A stretch of 64,000 bases of DNA from Aeromicrobium sp. A1-2 (GTDB taxonomy: Bacteria > Actinomycetota > Actinomycetes > Propionibacteriales > Nocardioidaceae), in the NCBI RefSeq assembly GCF_003443875.1, contig NZ_CP027482.1, forward strand, positions 1,488,001 through 1,552,000, read 5' to 3'. Shown piece by piece: positions 34,001 through 41,242 of the stretch. The translations under genes were made by a program, and so were the position numbers. Position 1 is the first letter of the stretch. Each line of letters begins with the position of its first letter. The notes beneath the pieces are model-generated. The model had not been told where the DNA came from. It ran no database searches and saw nothing but the letters and a program-made list of their open reading frames with translations.

Positions 34001-34772
34001 AGACCTGCGGAGAGGCGACGGGCAGGTCGGCGTACCAGTCGTAGAAGCTCAGCATCGAGCCACCGATCAGGTTCATGAACCGTGCGCCCGAAGCGTGCGA
34101 GACCATCGACATCGCCGGGATCGGCGAGAAGCCGGCGACCCGGTCGGGCCCGTACTGCTTGATCGTGTGGACGTGCGCCGCCGCGACGATCTCGCTGGCC
34201 TCCTCCCACGTCGCGCGCACCAGGCCACCCTTGCCGCGGGCGGACTTGTAGGCCTTTGCGCGTTGCGGGTTCTCCACGATGTGCTCCCACGCGCGCACCG
34301 GATCGCCGTCGTGCTGGGACTTGGCCTCCCGGAACATCTGCAGCAGGACACCGCGCACGTATGGATAGCGGACGCGGGTCGGTGAGTAGGTGTACCAGGA
34401 GAACGCCGCGCCCCGCGGGCAGCCGCGAGGCTCGTACTCCGGGGAGTCCGGCCCGACCGAGGGATAGTCGGTCTGCTGGGTCTCCCAGGTGATGATCCCG
34501 TCCTTGACGTAGACCTTCCACGAGCAGGAACCCGTGCAGTTGACCCCATGAGTGGAACGCACGACCTTGTCATGGCTCCACCGGTCGCGGTAGAAGTCGT
34601 CCGCCTGGCGGCCGCCCACCTTCGACAGCGTCCGGAGGTCGTCCGAGACCGTTCCACGGGTGAAGAACCGGCGGCTGCGCACCAGCGCATCGCTCAGCGG
34701 GCCATCCAGACCCGGCGGACCGGAGCGGCCTGAGCTGTTGCCGGTGCCGGGGCGATCCTGGGCAGTCGTCAT
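31014..34772 (-). CDS. narG: Respiratory nitrate reductase alpha subunit (Mo-bisMGD catalytic)
   Basis: Reduces nitrate to nitrite at a molybdenum bis-MGD centre on the cytoplasmic face during anaerobic respiration. The 1252-residue product has the FS0 ligands His75, Cys79, Cys83 and Cys118 (HGVNCTGSC... RGCPRG). The molybdenum-ligand aspartate is in SFYDWYADLP (Asp245). There is no Tat signal, typical for inward-facing NarG in the narGHJI arrangement. The ATG overlaps the narK stop by 4 bp, so transporter and enzyme are translated together. Confidence 0.97.
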   Translation of the reverse strand: MTTAQDRPGTGNSSGRSGPPGLDGPLSDALVRSRRFFTRGTVSDDLRTLSKVGGRQADDFYRDRWSHDKVVRSTHGVNCTGSCSWKVYVKDGIITWETQQTDYPSVGPDSPEYEPRGCPRGAAFSWYTYSPTRVRYPYVRGVLLQMFREAKSQHDGDPVRAWEHIVENPQRAKAYKSARGKGGLVRATWEEASEIVAAAHVHTIKQYGPDRVAGFSPIPAMSMVSHASGARFMNLIGGSMLSFYDWYADLPVASPQVFGDQTDVPESGDWWNAGYLIMWGSNLPVTRTPDAHWMTEARYRGQKVVAVAPDYADNVKFADEWLPARPGTDAALAMSMGHVVLKEFFVDRQTPYFTEYVKTYTDLPYLVKLDDIGDGAFTAGKFLTASDLASTNPAEENAAFKTVLIDARTGKPVVPNGSLGHRYGETGVGKWNLELGDVDPQLSLLDGAQDSVLVRMPRFDTPDGAAADLPRGVPVRRVDGHLVTTVFDLLLAQYGVARDGLPGEWASGYDDAESPYTPAWQEVITGVPAATAARIGREFAANAEESRGRSMIVMGAGTNHWFHSDTIYRAFLTLTNLTGCQGVNGGGWAHYVGQEKVRPLTGYNQVANALDWNRPPRNMIQTAYWYLHSNQFRYDQFGADTLSATTGSGQLAGKSTADVIAQSARMGWMPSYPTFDRNPLDLSDDAAAAGKPVGEYVVDQLKSGGLEFAGEDPDAPQNYPRILSIWRANLLGSSGKGNEYFLKHLLGTDSSVRATETPQDQRPVDVKWRDKAPEGKLDLLMTIDFRQTSTTIFSDVVLPAATWYEKHDLNTTDMHPFVHSFNPAIAPPWQTRTDWDAWQTIAEKFSELAATHLGVRKDVVAVPLTHDTPDAMATPHGVVRDWKKGECEPIPGVTMPKLVEVERDYGAVAQKMNALGPLLDTLGATTKGVTFELGKQVEYLRHKNGAVRGGVADGRPSLKRDVNVCEAILALSGTTNGQLATQGFKTLETRTGVKLADLAEEHQGKQITFADTQGPPVPVITSPEWSGSETGGRRYSPFTINVERKKPWHTLTGRMHFYLDHDWMTELGEGLPVYRPPLNMAALFAEPELGSVSDGSGGQVEGLAVRYLTPHNKWSIHSEYQDNLFMLSLSRGGQNIWVSDRDAVKVGIKDNDWIEAVNRNGVVVARAIVSHRMPEGTVYMYHAQDRLIDVPLAETSGKRGGIHNSLTRLLVKPSHLIGGYAQLTFAFNYLGPTGNQRDEVTIIRKRSQEVTY

Positions 34773-36007
34773 GCGCCGGCCATCTCCTCGTCGTGTCGAC
34801 GCGCGGTCCCGCGCACCGTGGTCAGGGTCAGCAGCAGCGTCAGGGCCGCGGTCACCGCGAGCAGCCCCAACCCGATGGCGTACGAATCAGTGCGGCCGTA
34901 GATGTAGCCCATGACCAACGGTGGGACGAATCCGCCCAGGCCGCCGGCGGCTCCGACCAGACCGGTCACGCCACCGACCCGGGTCGGATTGGTCACCCTG
35001 GCGATCAACGCGAAGGTCGCGCCCGTGCCAGAGCCCAGGGCCATTGCCATGACCAGGAAGGCGATCGCTCCGACCGGTTCGAGGACTGGTGTCGTGGACG
35101 CGATCGCAGCGCCAACCACGACGACGGAGTAGCCGACAGCCAGCACCGGGATCGGACCCATCCGGTCCGCAAGCCAGCCCCCGACCGGCCGCATGATGAC
35201 CGCGAGCACCACGAATCCGGCCATCCGGTTGGCCGCGTCGGCGGGGGTGAGGTCATAGGCCGTCTTGAGATAGGCGGGCAGGTAGACCGAGAACGCCACG
35301 TAGCCACCGAACGCAACCGCGTACAGGATGCTGGCCTGCCAGGTGATCGGCAGGCGCGCATTCGCCTTCAGTCGCGAGCCCAAGGACGAGGTCGGCGCCT
35401 GTCGACCCGGCGCGTCCTCGAGCAGCAACCACGCCACACCGGCGAAGATCGCCAGGGCCACTGCCGCGAACAGGAACGGCGCCTTGTCGCCGACGTTCGA
35501 GTAGAGCCGGACCGTCGTGAGAGCACTGATCGCGGTGCCGCCCATACCTGCCCCGAAAATCCCCACGGCCAGCCCTCGCCGTTCCGGGGGAAACCAGGCG
35601 TTGACGAACGGCACGCCGACCGCGAAGGAGGTCCCCGAGATGCCGAGGAAGAATCCCCCGAACAGCAGCGCCGCGTAGTTGGTTTGCCCGTAGAAACCGA
35701 TGAACAGCACCGGCACGATCGTCGCGATCGAGACGATCACGAACATTTCGCGACCGCCGTACTTGTCGGTCAGAGCTCCGACCGGGATCCGTCCGAGCGA
35801 TCCGACGATCACCGGCACGGCCACCAACAGGGAGATCTGTGACTCACTGAGGTCGCCCAGGGTGCCGCTGTCACCGAACACGGGGCCCAGCGGGCTGAGC
35901 AGCGCCCACGCCCAGAAGTTGACCGCGAACCCGACCGTGGCGAGGACAAGCATCAGCCATGGGGACCTGTCCGGTGCTACCCCGTCAGAAACTGCTGCTC
36001 TGCCCAT
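34769..36007 (-). CDS. narK: Nitrate/nitrite transporter, MFS NNP family
   Basis: Imports nitrate or exchanges it for nitrite. The 412-residue product has 12 hydrophobic segments and the NNP-family glycine-rich signatures: FGGFFLGISGTSFAVGVPFVNAWFPP near residue 120 and GLVGAAGGLGGFVPPLVMG near 350. The ATG at 36007 (MGRAAVSDG) is preferred to a longer frame upstream, because the hydrophobic core begins soon after and the upstream residues are not family-like. It is the first gene of the operon, so the promoter and any nitrate or oxygen control must lie in the 214 bp upstream. Confidence 0.94.
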   Translation of the reverse strand: MGRAAVSDGVAPDRSPWLMLVLATVGFAVNFWAWALLSPLGPVFGDSGTLGDLSESQISLLVAVPVIVGSLGRIPVGALTDKYGGREMFVIVSIATIVPVLFIGFYGQTNYAALLFGGFFLGISGTSFAVGVPFVNAWFPPERRGLAVGIFGAGMGGTAISALTTVRLYSNVGDKAPFLFAAVALAIFAGVAWLLLEDAPGRQAPTSSLGSRLKANARLPITWQASILYAVAFGGYVAFSVYLPAYLKTAYDLTPADAANRMAGFVVLAVIMRPVGGWLADRMGPIPVLAVGYSVVVVGAAIASTTPVLEPVGAIAFLVMAMALGSGTGATFALIARVTNPTRVGGVTGLVGAAGGLGGFVPPLVMGYIYGRTDSYAIGLGLLAVTAALTLLLTLTTVRGTARRHDEEMAGA

Positions 36008-36056
36008 GGCGGACCGCCTCGACTCATCACGACTGGCGCTGCCGGTGAGGTGGCAA

Positions 36057-36087
36057 CCCCTGGTTGGCACCATGGCACAACCAAGGG
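36057..36087. promoter_or_regulatory. Near-perfect 10-bp inverted repeat upstream of the nar operon
   Basis: CCCCTGGTTG (36057-36066) and CAACCAAGGG (36078-36087) pair with one mismatch around an 11-base centre, 50 bp upstream of the narK start. No FNR-type TTGAT-N4-ATCAA box is seen. A regulator site or leader hairpin is possible. Confidence 0.4.
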
Positions 36088-36221
36088 TCAAAGACGACCC
36101 CCGTGCCACCGGTCAGTCCGTCAGACCTGCGACGAGAATAGGCAACCAGCAGTCGGCCACGCGTCAGGCCAGCAGCGCGATGCTGTGGTCGGAGCCGAGC
36201 GTGAACGCCGCGCCGTTCAGG

Positions 36222-36854
36222 TCATCGTGCCGGTGCGTCCGCGTAGCGCAGGTACGGCTTGACCTCGACGACATCCTTGAAGAGCTTGACGGCATCCTCG
36301 GTGCTCACGCTCGTGGACACGATGACTCGCTCGCCCGGCTTCCAGTCCGCAGGAGTGGCGATCGGGTCGCGATCGGTGGCCTGCAGGGCATCGATCACCC
36401 GCACGATCTCGTCGAAGTTGCGCCCCACTGACTTGGGATAGGTCAGCATGAGCCGCAGCTTGTTGTCCGGGTCGATGATGAAGACCGAACGGACAGTCGA
36501 CGTGTCGCCCTCGCCGGGGTGGATCATGTCGTACAGCTCGGCAACCTTGCGGTCCGGATCGGCGACGATCGGGAAGTTCAGCGGTGTTCCGGTGACTTCG
36601 CTGATGTCGGGCGCCCAGGCGCGGTGCTCCTCGACCGGATCGACCGAGAGGGCCAACGCCTTTGTGTTTCGCTTGGCGAACTCGCTGTGCAGGGCTGCGG
36701 TGCGACCAAGCTCGGTCGTGCAGACCGGGGTGAAGTCGGCGGGGTGGCTGAAGAACACCACCCAGGAGCCGGCCTTCCAGTCATGGAAGGACAGCACGCC
36801 GTCGGTCGTGTCCGCAGTGAAGTCTGGGGCTATGTCGCCCAGGTGAAGACTCAT
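36222..36854 (-). CDS. 1-Cys peroxiredoxin (Prx6 type)
   Basis: A 210-residue thiol peroxidase reducing peroxides in the cytoplasm. The peroxidatic Cys45 lies in SHPADFTPVCTTELG, the Prx6-type signature, and there is no resolving Cys at the usual 2-Cys position. The PxxxTxxC Thr and the downstream Arg (in STVRSVFIIDPDNKLR) that complete the active site are present. The C-terminal VIVSTSVSTEDAVKLFKDVVEVKPYLRY is the extended Prx6 arm. It follows the persulfide-dioxygenase-like gene by 50 bp on the same strand and is probably co-transcribed under the GntR-type operator. Confidence 0.93.
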   Translation of the reverse strand: MSLHLGDIAPDFTADTTDGVLSFHDWKAGSWVVFFSHPADFTPVCTTELGRTAALHSEFAKRNTKALALSVDPVEEHRAWAPDISEVTGTPLNFPIVADPDRKVAELYDMIHPGEGDTSTVRSVFIIDPDNKLRLMLTYPKSVGRNFDEIVRVIDALQATDRDPIATPADWKPGERVIVSTSVSTEDAVKLFKDVVEVKPYLRYADAPAR

Positions 36855-36904
36855 GATGATGGTTCTCCTCTGATGGTTGATGTCACGTGCGTGATGTGGG
36901 CGTC

Positions 36905-38356
36905 TCAGGCCGGGGAGTGGGTCGCCGCCCATGCGGCGTAGCCACCGGTGAGGTCCGAGACGTCGGTGTAGCCCTGGGTGAGCAGGTAGGACGCCGCCAC
37001 GCTCGAGCGCCAGCCACCGGCGCAGTTCACGACGACCGAACCCTCGCGAGGCACCTCGCTGAGTCGGCTGCGCAGCTGGGCGAGCGGCACGTTGACCGAG
37101 CCGGGAATCGCGCCGTCCTCAACCTCGCCGGCATTGCGGACATCGATGACGCTGACGCTTTGCGAGGCGTCGGCAAGGACCTCGTCCAGCTGGGACGGGG
37201 TGATCCGGCTGCCGTGGCTCACACCGGTTGCCTCGCGGGAGAGGAGCACTTCCTCGATCTCGGGGAGGTAGCCGACCACCTGGTCGAAGCCGATGCGGGC
37301 CAGGCGGGTGACACCTTCGACCTCGTGTCCCTCGGGCGCAACCAGGACGATGGTGTCGGCCGGGTCCAGGAGCATGCCCGCGGTCTCGGCGAAGCGACCG
37401 TCGAGCGGGACGCTCAGGGAGCCCTTGAGATGACCTGCGACGAAGTCGACCTGGTCTCGCGCGTCCAGCAGGATCGCTCCGTCCGCAACGGCAGAGAACG
37501 CACTGTCCGAGTCGAGCTCGAGAGCCGATCCATCGTCGAAGGTGTCGTGGACCTGGCGGTTGAGCGTCGCATCGTGGATGAAGTAGGCGGGTGCCGGTGG
37601 CTGGCCTGCTGTCACGAGGGCGACGAAGGACGCCTCGTCCATCGGCTGGCAGGCATAGTTGAACCGGCGCTGCTCTCCGATCGTCGACTGCTTCTCGGTC
37701 GACAGGTTCTTGCCGCACGCAGAGCCTGCGCCGTGGGCGGGGAAAACACGGACAGCGTCATCGAGTCCCATGAGCCGGTGCTGGACCGAGTCGTAGAGCT
37801 GGTGGCCGAGCTCGGCCGCCGTGACCCCGACGGAGGCGAGCAGGTCCGGGCGACCGACGTCACCGATGAAGAGTGCGTCACCGGTGAGGACACCGTAGGG
37901 AGTCCCGTCGTCGGCGTGCTCGCGGACCAGGATGCTGATCGACTCGGGGGTGTGACCGGGCGTGTGCATGATTTCCAACGTCACGCCACTGCCATCGCCC
38001 AGGTCGATCCGCTCGCCGTCGGCCAGGTGACGGAACTCGTAGTCGGCCTCCGCCGCGTCGCCGTAGCCGATCCAGGCACCGGTGGCTGCGGCCATCTCGA
38101 GGTGGCCGGCCAGGAAGTCTGCGTGGAAGTGGGTGTTGATGACTCCGACGATCTCCAGCCCGTTGGCGGCGGCCTCGTCGAGGTACTCCTGCACGTCACG
38201 TCGTGGGTCGACGACCACGGCTCGGCCGGTCGTGGTGTCACCGATGAGGTACGACGCCTGCGACAAGCAGTCCAGGTAGTGCTGGACGAAGTGCATTCCC
38301 GGTCGGCTTGCGGATTCGGTGCTGTCCGCTGCTGCGGTGGCTGCCTGTGTGTTCAT
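36905..38356 (-). CDS. MBL-fold persulfide dioxygenase-like protein with two rhodanese domains
   Basis: A 483-residue fusion. The N-terminal metallo-beta-lactamase domain (about 20-270) has the iron-binding set of persulfide dioxygenases (ETHE1/CstB): HFHADFLAGH (His76, His78, Asp80), THTPGH-like MHTPGHTPE, GDALFIGDVGRPDL and PAHGAGSACG. The first rhodanese domain (about 285-375) lacks the catalytic cysteine (VLVAPEGHE in its place); the second (about 385-483) has it, Cys445 in NCAGGWRSS. This is the CstB architecture: it oxidises sulfane sulfur from a low-molecular-weight persulfide (mycothiol persulfide is likely here) and transfers sulfur. It faces the GntR gene across the promoter with two palindromes. 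Confidence 0.9.
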   Translation of the reverse strand: MNTQAATAAADSTESASRPGMHFVQHYLDCLSQASYLIGDTTTGRAVVVDPRRDVQEYLDEAAANGLEIVGVINTHFHADFLAGHLEMAAATGAWIGYGDAAEADYEFRHLADGERIDLGDGSGVTLEIMHTPGHTPESISILVREHADDGTPYGVLTGDALFIGDVGRPDLLASVGVTAAELGHQLYDSVQHRLMGLDDAVRVFPAHGAGSACGKNLSTEKQSTIGEQRRFNYACQPMDEASFVALVTAGQPPAPAYFIHDATLNRQVHDTFDDGSALELDSDSAFSAVADGAILLDARDQVDFVAGHLKGSLSVPLDGRFAETAGMLLDPADTIVLVAPEGHEVEGVTRLARIGFDQVVGYLPEIEEVLLSREATGVSHGSRITPSQLDEVLADASQSVSVIDVRNAGEVEDGAIPGSVNVPLAQLRSRLSEVPREGSVVVNCAGGWRSSVAASYLLTQGYTDVSDLTGGYAAWAATHSPA

Positions 38357-38400
38357 GCGGTGCTACCTCTCTCGTAGCCGGCCTGGAAGAGGTCCAGCAA

Positions 38401-38412
38401 ATGTACGTACAT
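38401..38412. promoter_or_regulatory. GntR operator copy 1: 12-bp palindrome
   Basis: ATGTACGTACAT, a perfect palindrome, 44 bp upstream of the MBL-rhodanese start. An identical copy lies at 38492-38503 near the GntR start. GntR/HutC-type regulators bind such sites, so this probably represses the sulfur operon. Confidence 0.75.
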
Positions 38413-38431
38413 CTTGTATTCAGACTAGCAC

Positions 38432-38451
38432 CTAACCCCCCGCGGGGTTAG
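38432..38451. promoter_or_regulatory. C-rich palindrome resembling a CsoR/CstR-type site
   Basis: CTAACCCC-CCGC-GGGGTTAG, a perfect 8-bp dyad between the two GntR sites. CsoR-family operators have a TA-rich edge and C/G runs of this kind, and CstR controls persulfide operons elsewhere. No CsoR-family gene is in this window. Confidence 0.45.
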
Positions 38452-38491
38452 ACCCCTCGCTGTGTCAAGCCTCTCTTGCGCTCGCGCTGGA

Positions 38492-38503
38492 ATGTACGTA
38501 CAT
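38492..38503. promoter_or_regulatory. GntR operator copy 2: 12-bp palindrome
   Basis: ATGTACGTACAT again, within AATGTACGTACATT, 46 bp upstream of the GntR start codon. Together with copy 1 it brackets both divergent promoters, suggesting joint control and autoregulation. Confidence 0.75.
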
Positions 38504-38549
38504 TAAGGAGTGCCCCGATTCTCGATGCGACAGAGAGGCTGCACCCGAC

Positions 38550-39359
38550 ATGAGCGTTTCCTCTCCCGGCGCATCGATCGTCCCCGTCGACCGCCACAGC
38601 TCCGAGCCCCTCTGGGCGCAGGTTCAGTCCGATATCGAGCGTCGACTCCACACTGGGGAGTTCCACCACTCCTTTCCCGGCGAGATGGCACTCGTGGACC
38701 AGTACGGCGTCAGCCGCCACACGGTACGCAAGGCATTGCGTCGCCTTCGGGAGTCCGGCATGGTCGAGGCCTCTCGTGGTCGCTCGCCCAAGGTTGCCGA
38801 CAACGAGATCGCCCAGCCGCAGGGAGCGCTCTACAGCCTCTTCGCCTCGGTGGAATCGGCCGGCCACCAGCAACGCAGCATCGTCCGAGCGCTCGACACC
38901 CGCGCCGACGGGACGGTCGCGACGCGTCTGGGTCTTGAGGAATCGACTCCCCTGATCTATCTCGAGCGGATTCGGCTCAGTGACGACGAGCCGCTCGCGA
39001 TGGACCGAGTCTGGCTACCCGCGCGGATCGCCGCGCCCCTCTTGGACGCAGACTTCGCCCAGACCTCGCTGTACGCCGAGCTCGACACCCGATGCGACGT
39101 ACGGCTGACCGGCGGCCGCGAGCAGGTACGCGCCGTGATGCCGACACCTGCCGAGCGTCTGCTGCTCGAGATCCCCGACGGCGTCGCGGCCCTGGCGATC
39201 GAGCGCACCGGCGAGCTGCGCGGTCGCCCGGTCGAGTGGCGCCAGACCGTGGTGCGCGGCGACAGATTCAGCCTGGTCACCGACGTCAGCCGTCCTGATC
39301 AGCCATCCGTGACGGTGTTCAACCGCGTACCCGCCCACCCACCGAAGGAAGCCTCATGA
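38550..39359 (+). CDS. GntR family regulator with UTRA domain (HutC subfamily)
   Basis: A 269-residue regulator. N-terminal winged helix about 18-85: PLWAQVQSDIERRL, then EMALVDQYGVSRHTVRKALRRLRESGMV. The UTRA effector domain occupies about 100-250, with TPLIYLERIRLSDDEPLAMDRVWLP and RGRPVEWRQTVVRGDRF. HutC-type members usually sense small metabolites, commonly sugars or amino acids. It is the first gene of a plus-strand operon with a rhodanese and a TauE/SafE exporter. The two palindromes upstream imply it controls both sides, an unusual type of regulator for sulfur detoxification. Confidence 0.92.
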   Translation: MSVSSPGASIVPVDRHSSEPLWAQVQSDIERRLHTGEFHHSFPGEMALVDQYGVSRHTVRKALRRLRESGMVEASRGRSPKVADNEIAQPQGALYSLFASVESAGHQQRSIVRALDTRADGTVATRLGLEESTPLIYLERIRLSDDEPLAMDRVWLPARIAAPLLDADFAQTSLYAELDTRCDVRLTGGREQVRAVMPTPAERLLLEIPDGVAALAIERTGELRGRPVEWRQTVVRGDRFSLVTDVSRPDQPSVTVFNRVPAHPPKEAS

Positions 39360-39685
39360 CATCGATCCACGACGTGTCCATCGCCCGCGCTGCTGAGCTG
39401 GCCGCCGAGGGCGCGCTGATGCTCGACGTGCGCGAGCCCGATGAGTGGCAGGCCGGGCACATGGCCGGCGCGGTCCACGTGCCCCTGGGCCAGCTGGATC
39501 CGTCAACGATCCCCGTCGGCACTCCCATCGTGGCGGTCTGCCGGTCCGGCAACCGATCCGGCAAGGCAGCCATCCTGTTGGCCGACGCTGGACACGAGGT
39601 CGTCAACATGGACGGCGGGATGCTTGCGTGGAGCGAGGCTGGCCTGCCGGTGGTCACCACTGAACAAGACCCCGGCGCCATGTGA
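39356..39685 (+). CDS. Single-domain rhodanese
   Basis: A 109-residue sulfurtransferase with the catalytic Cys62 in the loop CRSGNRSGKAA and the CH2-type LMLDVREPDEWQAGHMAGAVHVPLGQL. It would move sulfane sulfur to a thiol acceptor in the cytoplasm. The ATG overlaps the GntR stop by 4 bp and its own stop overlaps the exporter start, so all three are translated together. It probably works with the divergent MBL-rhodanese protein. Confidence 0.94.
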   Translation: MTSIHDVSIARAAELAAEGALMLDVREPDEWQAGHMAGAVHVPLGQLDPSTIPVGTPIVAVCRSGNRSGKAAILLADAGHEVVNMDGGMLAWSEAGLPVVTTEQDPGAM

Positions 39686-40581
39686 TGGATCTGCTGTGGA
39701 TCGTCCTGCTGGGCCTCCTGATCGGAGCCGTGCTCGGCGGCCTCGGCGGCGGAGGTGCCATCCTCACCGTCCCGGTGCTGGTCTACATCGTCGGCCAGTC
39801 CGGCCAAGCCGCCACCACCAGCAGCCTTGTCATCGTCGGTCTCAGCGCTGCGGTCGGTGTGCTCTCCTACCTGTCCGCCAGGCGAGTGCGATGGGGCCTC
39901 GGCCTGGCGTTCGGCCTGATCGGCCTCCCTGCCACCTTCCTCGGCAGCTTCCTCAACCAACGGGTCGACGAGAACGTCCTCCTGCTGGGCTTTTCGGGCC
40001 TCATGGTCGTCGCGGCGCTAGCCATGGTCGTCGACAACGCGCGGACTCACGAGTCGGACACCACGGACGGGGTCACGACAGAGCCCGGTGCGACCCCGGC
40101 CGCACGCCCGTCGCCGGCTGTCGTGGTCGCCGTCGCGCTTGCCGTTGGGCTGCTCACGGGCTTCTTCGGCGTCGGCGGTGGATTCGTCATCGTGCCGGCC
40201 CTCGTGCTCGCACTGCGTCTGCCGATCCAGCAAGCTGTGGGCACCTCGCTGATGATCGTCGCGCTCAACTCGGCGACGGCGCTGGTCTCGCGCGCCGGCA
40301 CCGCACACTTCGACTGGGCCGTGATCATCCCGTTCACACTCGCCGCGATGGTGGCCACGCTGATCGGCAAGCGCGTGGCCGACAGGCTCCCGGCAGCCCA
40401 CGTCAAGCACGGCTTCGCCGCGCTGCTGCTTCTGGTCGCGGGCTACACGGCTTGGCAGAGCGTCGACGGTCTGACCAGCGACTCGGCGCCCACTGCGACT
40501 TCTGCGGTCTCCTCGGCGACCTTGGCCGACGCGGCAGATCAGCTGCCTGCAATCGATCGTAGGCGCACCACGATCCTCTGA
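39682..40581 (+). CDS. TauE/SafE family exporter (sulfite or thiosulfate type)
   Basis: A 299-residue membrane protein with eight hydrophobic segments and duplicated TauE/SafE motifs: GGLGGGGAILTVPVLVYIVGQ near residue 14 and FGVGGGFVIVPALVLALRLPIQQAVGTSLM near 160, both rich in Gly as in TSUP sulfur-anion exporters. It starts at GTG 39682, overlapping the rhodanese stop; an ATG one codon on is equally possible. In this setting it would expel sulfite made by the persulfide dioxygenase. The last 43 bp overlap the end of the convergent lipoprotein gene. Confidence 0.9.
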   Translation: MMDLLWIVLLGLLIGAVLGGLGGGGAILTVPVLVYIVGQSGQAATTSSLVIVGLSAAVGVLSYLSARRVRWGLGLAFGLIGLPATFLGSFLNQRVDENVLLLGFSGLMVVAALAMVVDNARTHESDTTDGVTTEPGATPAARPSPAVVVAVALAVGLLTGFFGVGGGFVIVPALVLALRLPIQQAVGTSLMIVALNSATALVSRAGTAHFDWAVIIPFTLAAMVATLIGKRVADRLPAAHVKHGFAALLLLVAGYTAWQSVDGLTSDSAPTATSAVSSATLADAADQLPAIDRRRTTIL

Positions 40582-41069
40582 TCGGGCTCCAGGCGGAGAT
40601 CGTTGGGATCGCCCTCGACGCTCCCTCCATTGCTGGTGACCTCCACACTCTCCCCCGCCACTGCACTGATCTCGCCGATCTGCGTCGGTGTCAGCGTGAC
40701 GCCCCACTGCGTGAACAGCTGCCCCAGCGTGAATCTCTCGCCCACTGTGCTGGCTTCAATGTGGATCAAGCCGTCTGCCTCGTGCGTGTGCACCGCAGAC
40801 ATGGCGCCACTGACCGGATCAACGCCGATGTTGGGCGGGATCGGCACGGCCTCCCCATCGATCATCACGATGAGGTGCGGGTGGTAGTGCTCAGCCATAC
40901 CCATGGGGCCCATGTCGAGACCCGCGAGGGCCGCCCGCTCGGCCACATTCGTCGGTGCCGACCATCGGGACTCGGCCACTGGTTGACCGGACGACTCCTG
41001 CGTGCTGGCGCATCCGGCCAGCACGCCGGCGAGCAGCAGCCCCGTCGTGGGCCAGGTGGCTCGTCTCAC
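40539..41069 (-). CDS. His-containing lipoprotein of unknown function
   Basis: A 176-residue lipoprotein: signal VRRATWPTTGLLLAGVLAGC with lipobox LAGC and lipidated Cys20. The mature part has EHYHPHLIVMIDGE (three His) near 60, PPNIGVDPVSG, and AVHTHEADGLIHIEA with a further HTH near 91. The next part, FTLGQLFTQWGV, recurs in proteins I recall as conserved with this His pattern. The clustered histidines suggest a periplasm-side metal site; copper is likely given the neighbours, but that is inference. It starts at GTG 41069, overlapping the small membrane gene upstream. Confidence 0.8.
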   Translation of the reverse strand: MRRATWPTTGLLLAGVLAGCASTQESSGQPVAESRWSAPTNVAERAALAGLDMGPMGMAEHYHPHLIVMIDGEAVPIPPNIGVDPVSGAMSAVHTHEADGLIHIEASTVGERFTLGQLFTQWGVTLTPTQIGEISAVAGESVEVTSNGGSVEGDPNDLRLEPDQRIVVRLRSIAGS

Positions 41070-41242
41070 TGGGTCCCGTCCCCGTTCTGGCGCTTCCGTA
41101 CCGCTCGTCGCGACGGGCGCATCGTCCACCTGGCCAACAAGGCCAGTACGAGGACTATCGCGAACGCGACGATCCACGACGTGTAGCCAGCGATCCCGTG
41201 GCCGAAGCCGCCGAGCCCTCCGACGCCCAGTTGAAAGGTCAC
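41066..41242 (-). CDS. Small membrane protein, 58 residues
   Basis: Starts at GTG 41242 and ends at TGA 41066-41068. The product begins MTFQLGVGGLGGFGHGIAG, contains one hydrophobic helix (about 22-39, WIVAFAIVLVLALLARW), and ends in a basic tail (RRAVRKRQNGDGTQ). Its start overlaps the SHOCT stop by 4 bp (GTGA), and its stop overlaps the lipoprotein start by 4 bp, so it is firmly part of a coupled three-gene operon. Its function is unknown; a partner or anchor for the lipoprotein is a guess. Confidence 0.72.
   Translation of the reverse strand: MTFQLGVGGLGGFGHGIAGYTSWIVAFAIVLVLALLARWTMRPSRRAVRKRQNGDGTQ

Noticed and set aside
32217..34385. Long plus-strand open frame of 722 codons
   Set aside because: Antisense to narG, whose product is unmistakable. 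The antisense product is Arg/Gly/Val-rich and unlike any family.
36008..36221. FNR-type box upstream of narK
   Set aside because: No TTGAT-N4-ATCAA-like sequence was found; only the CCCCTGGTTG dyad stands out.
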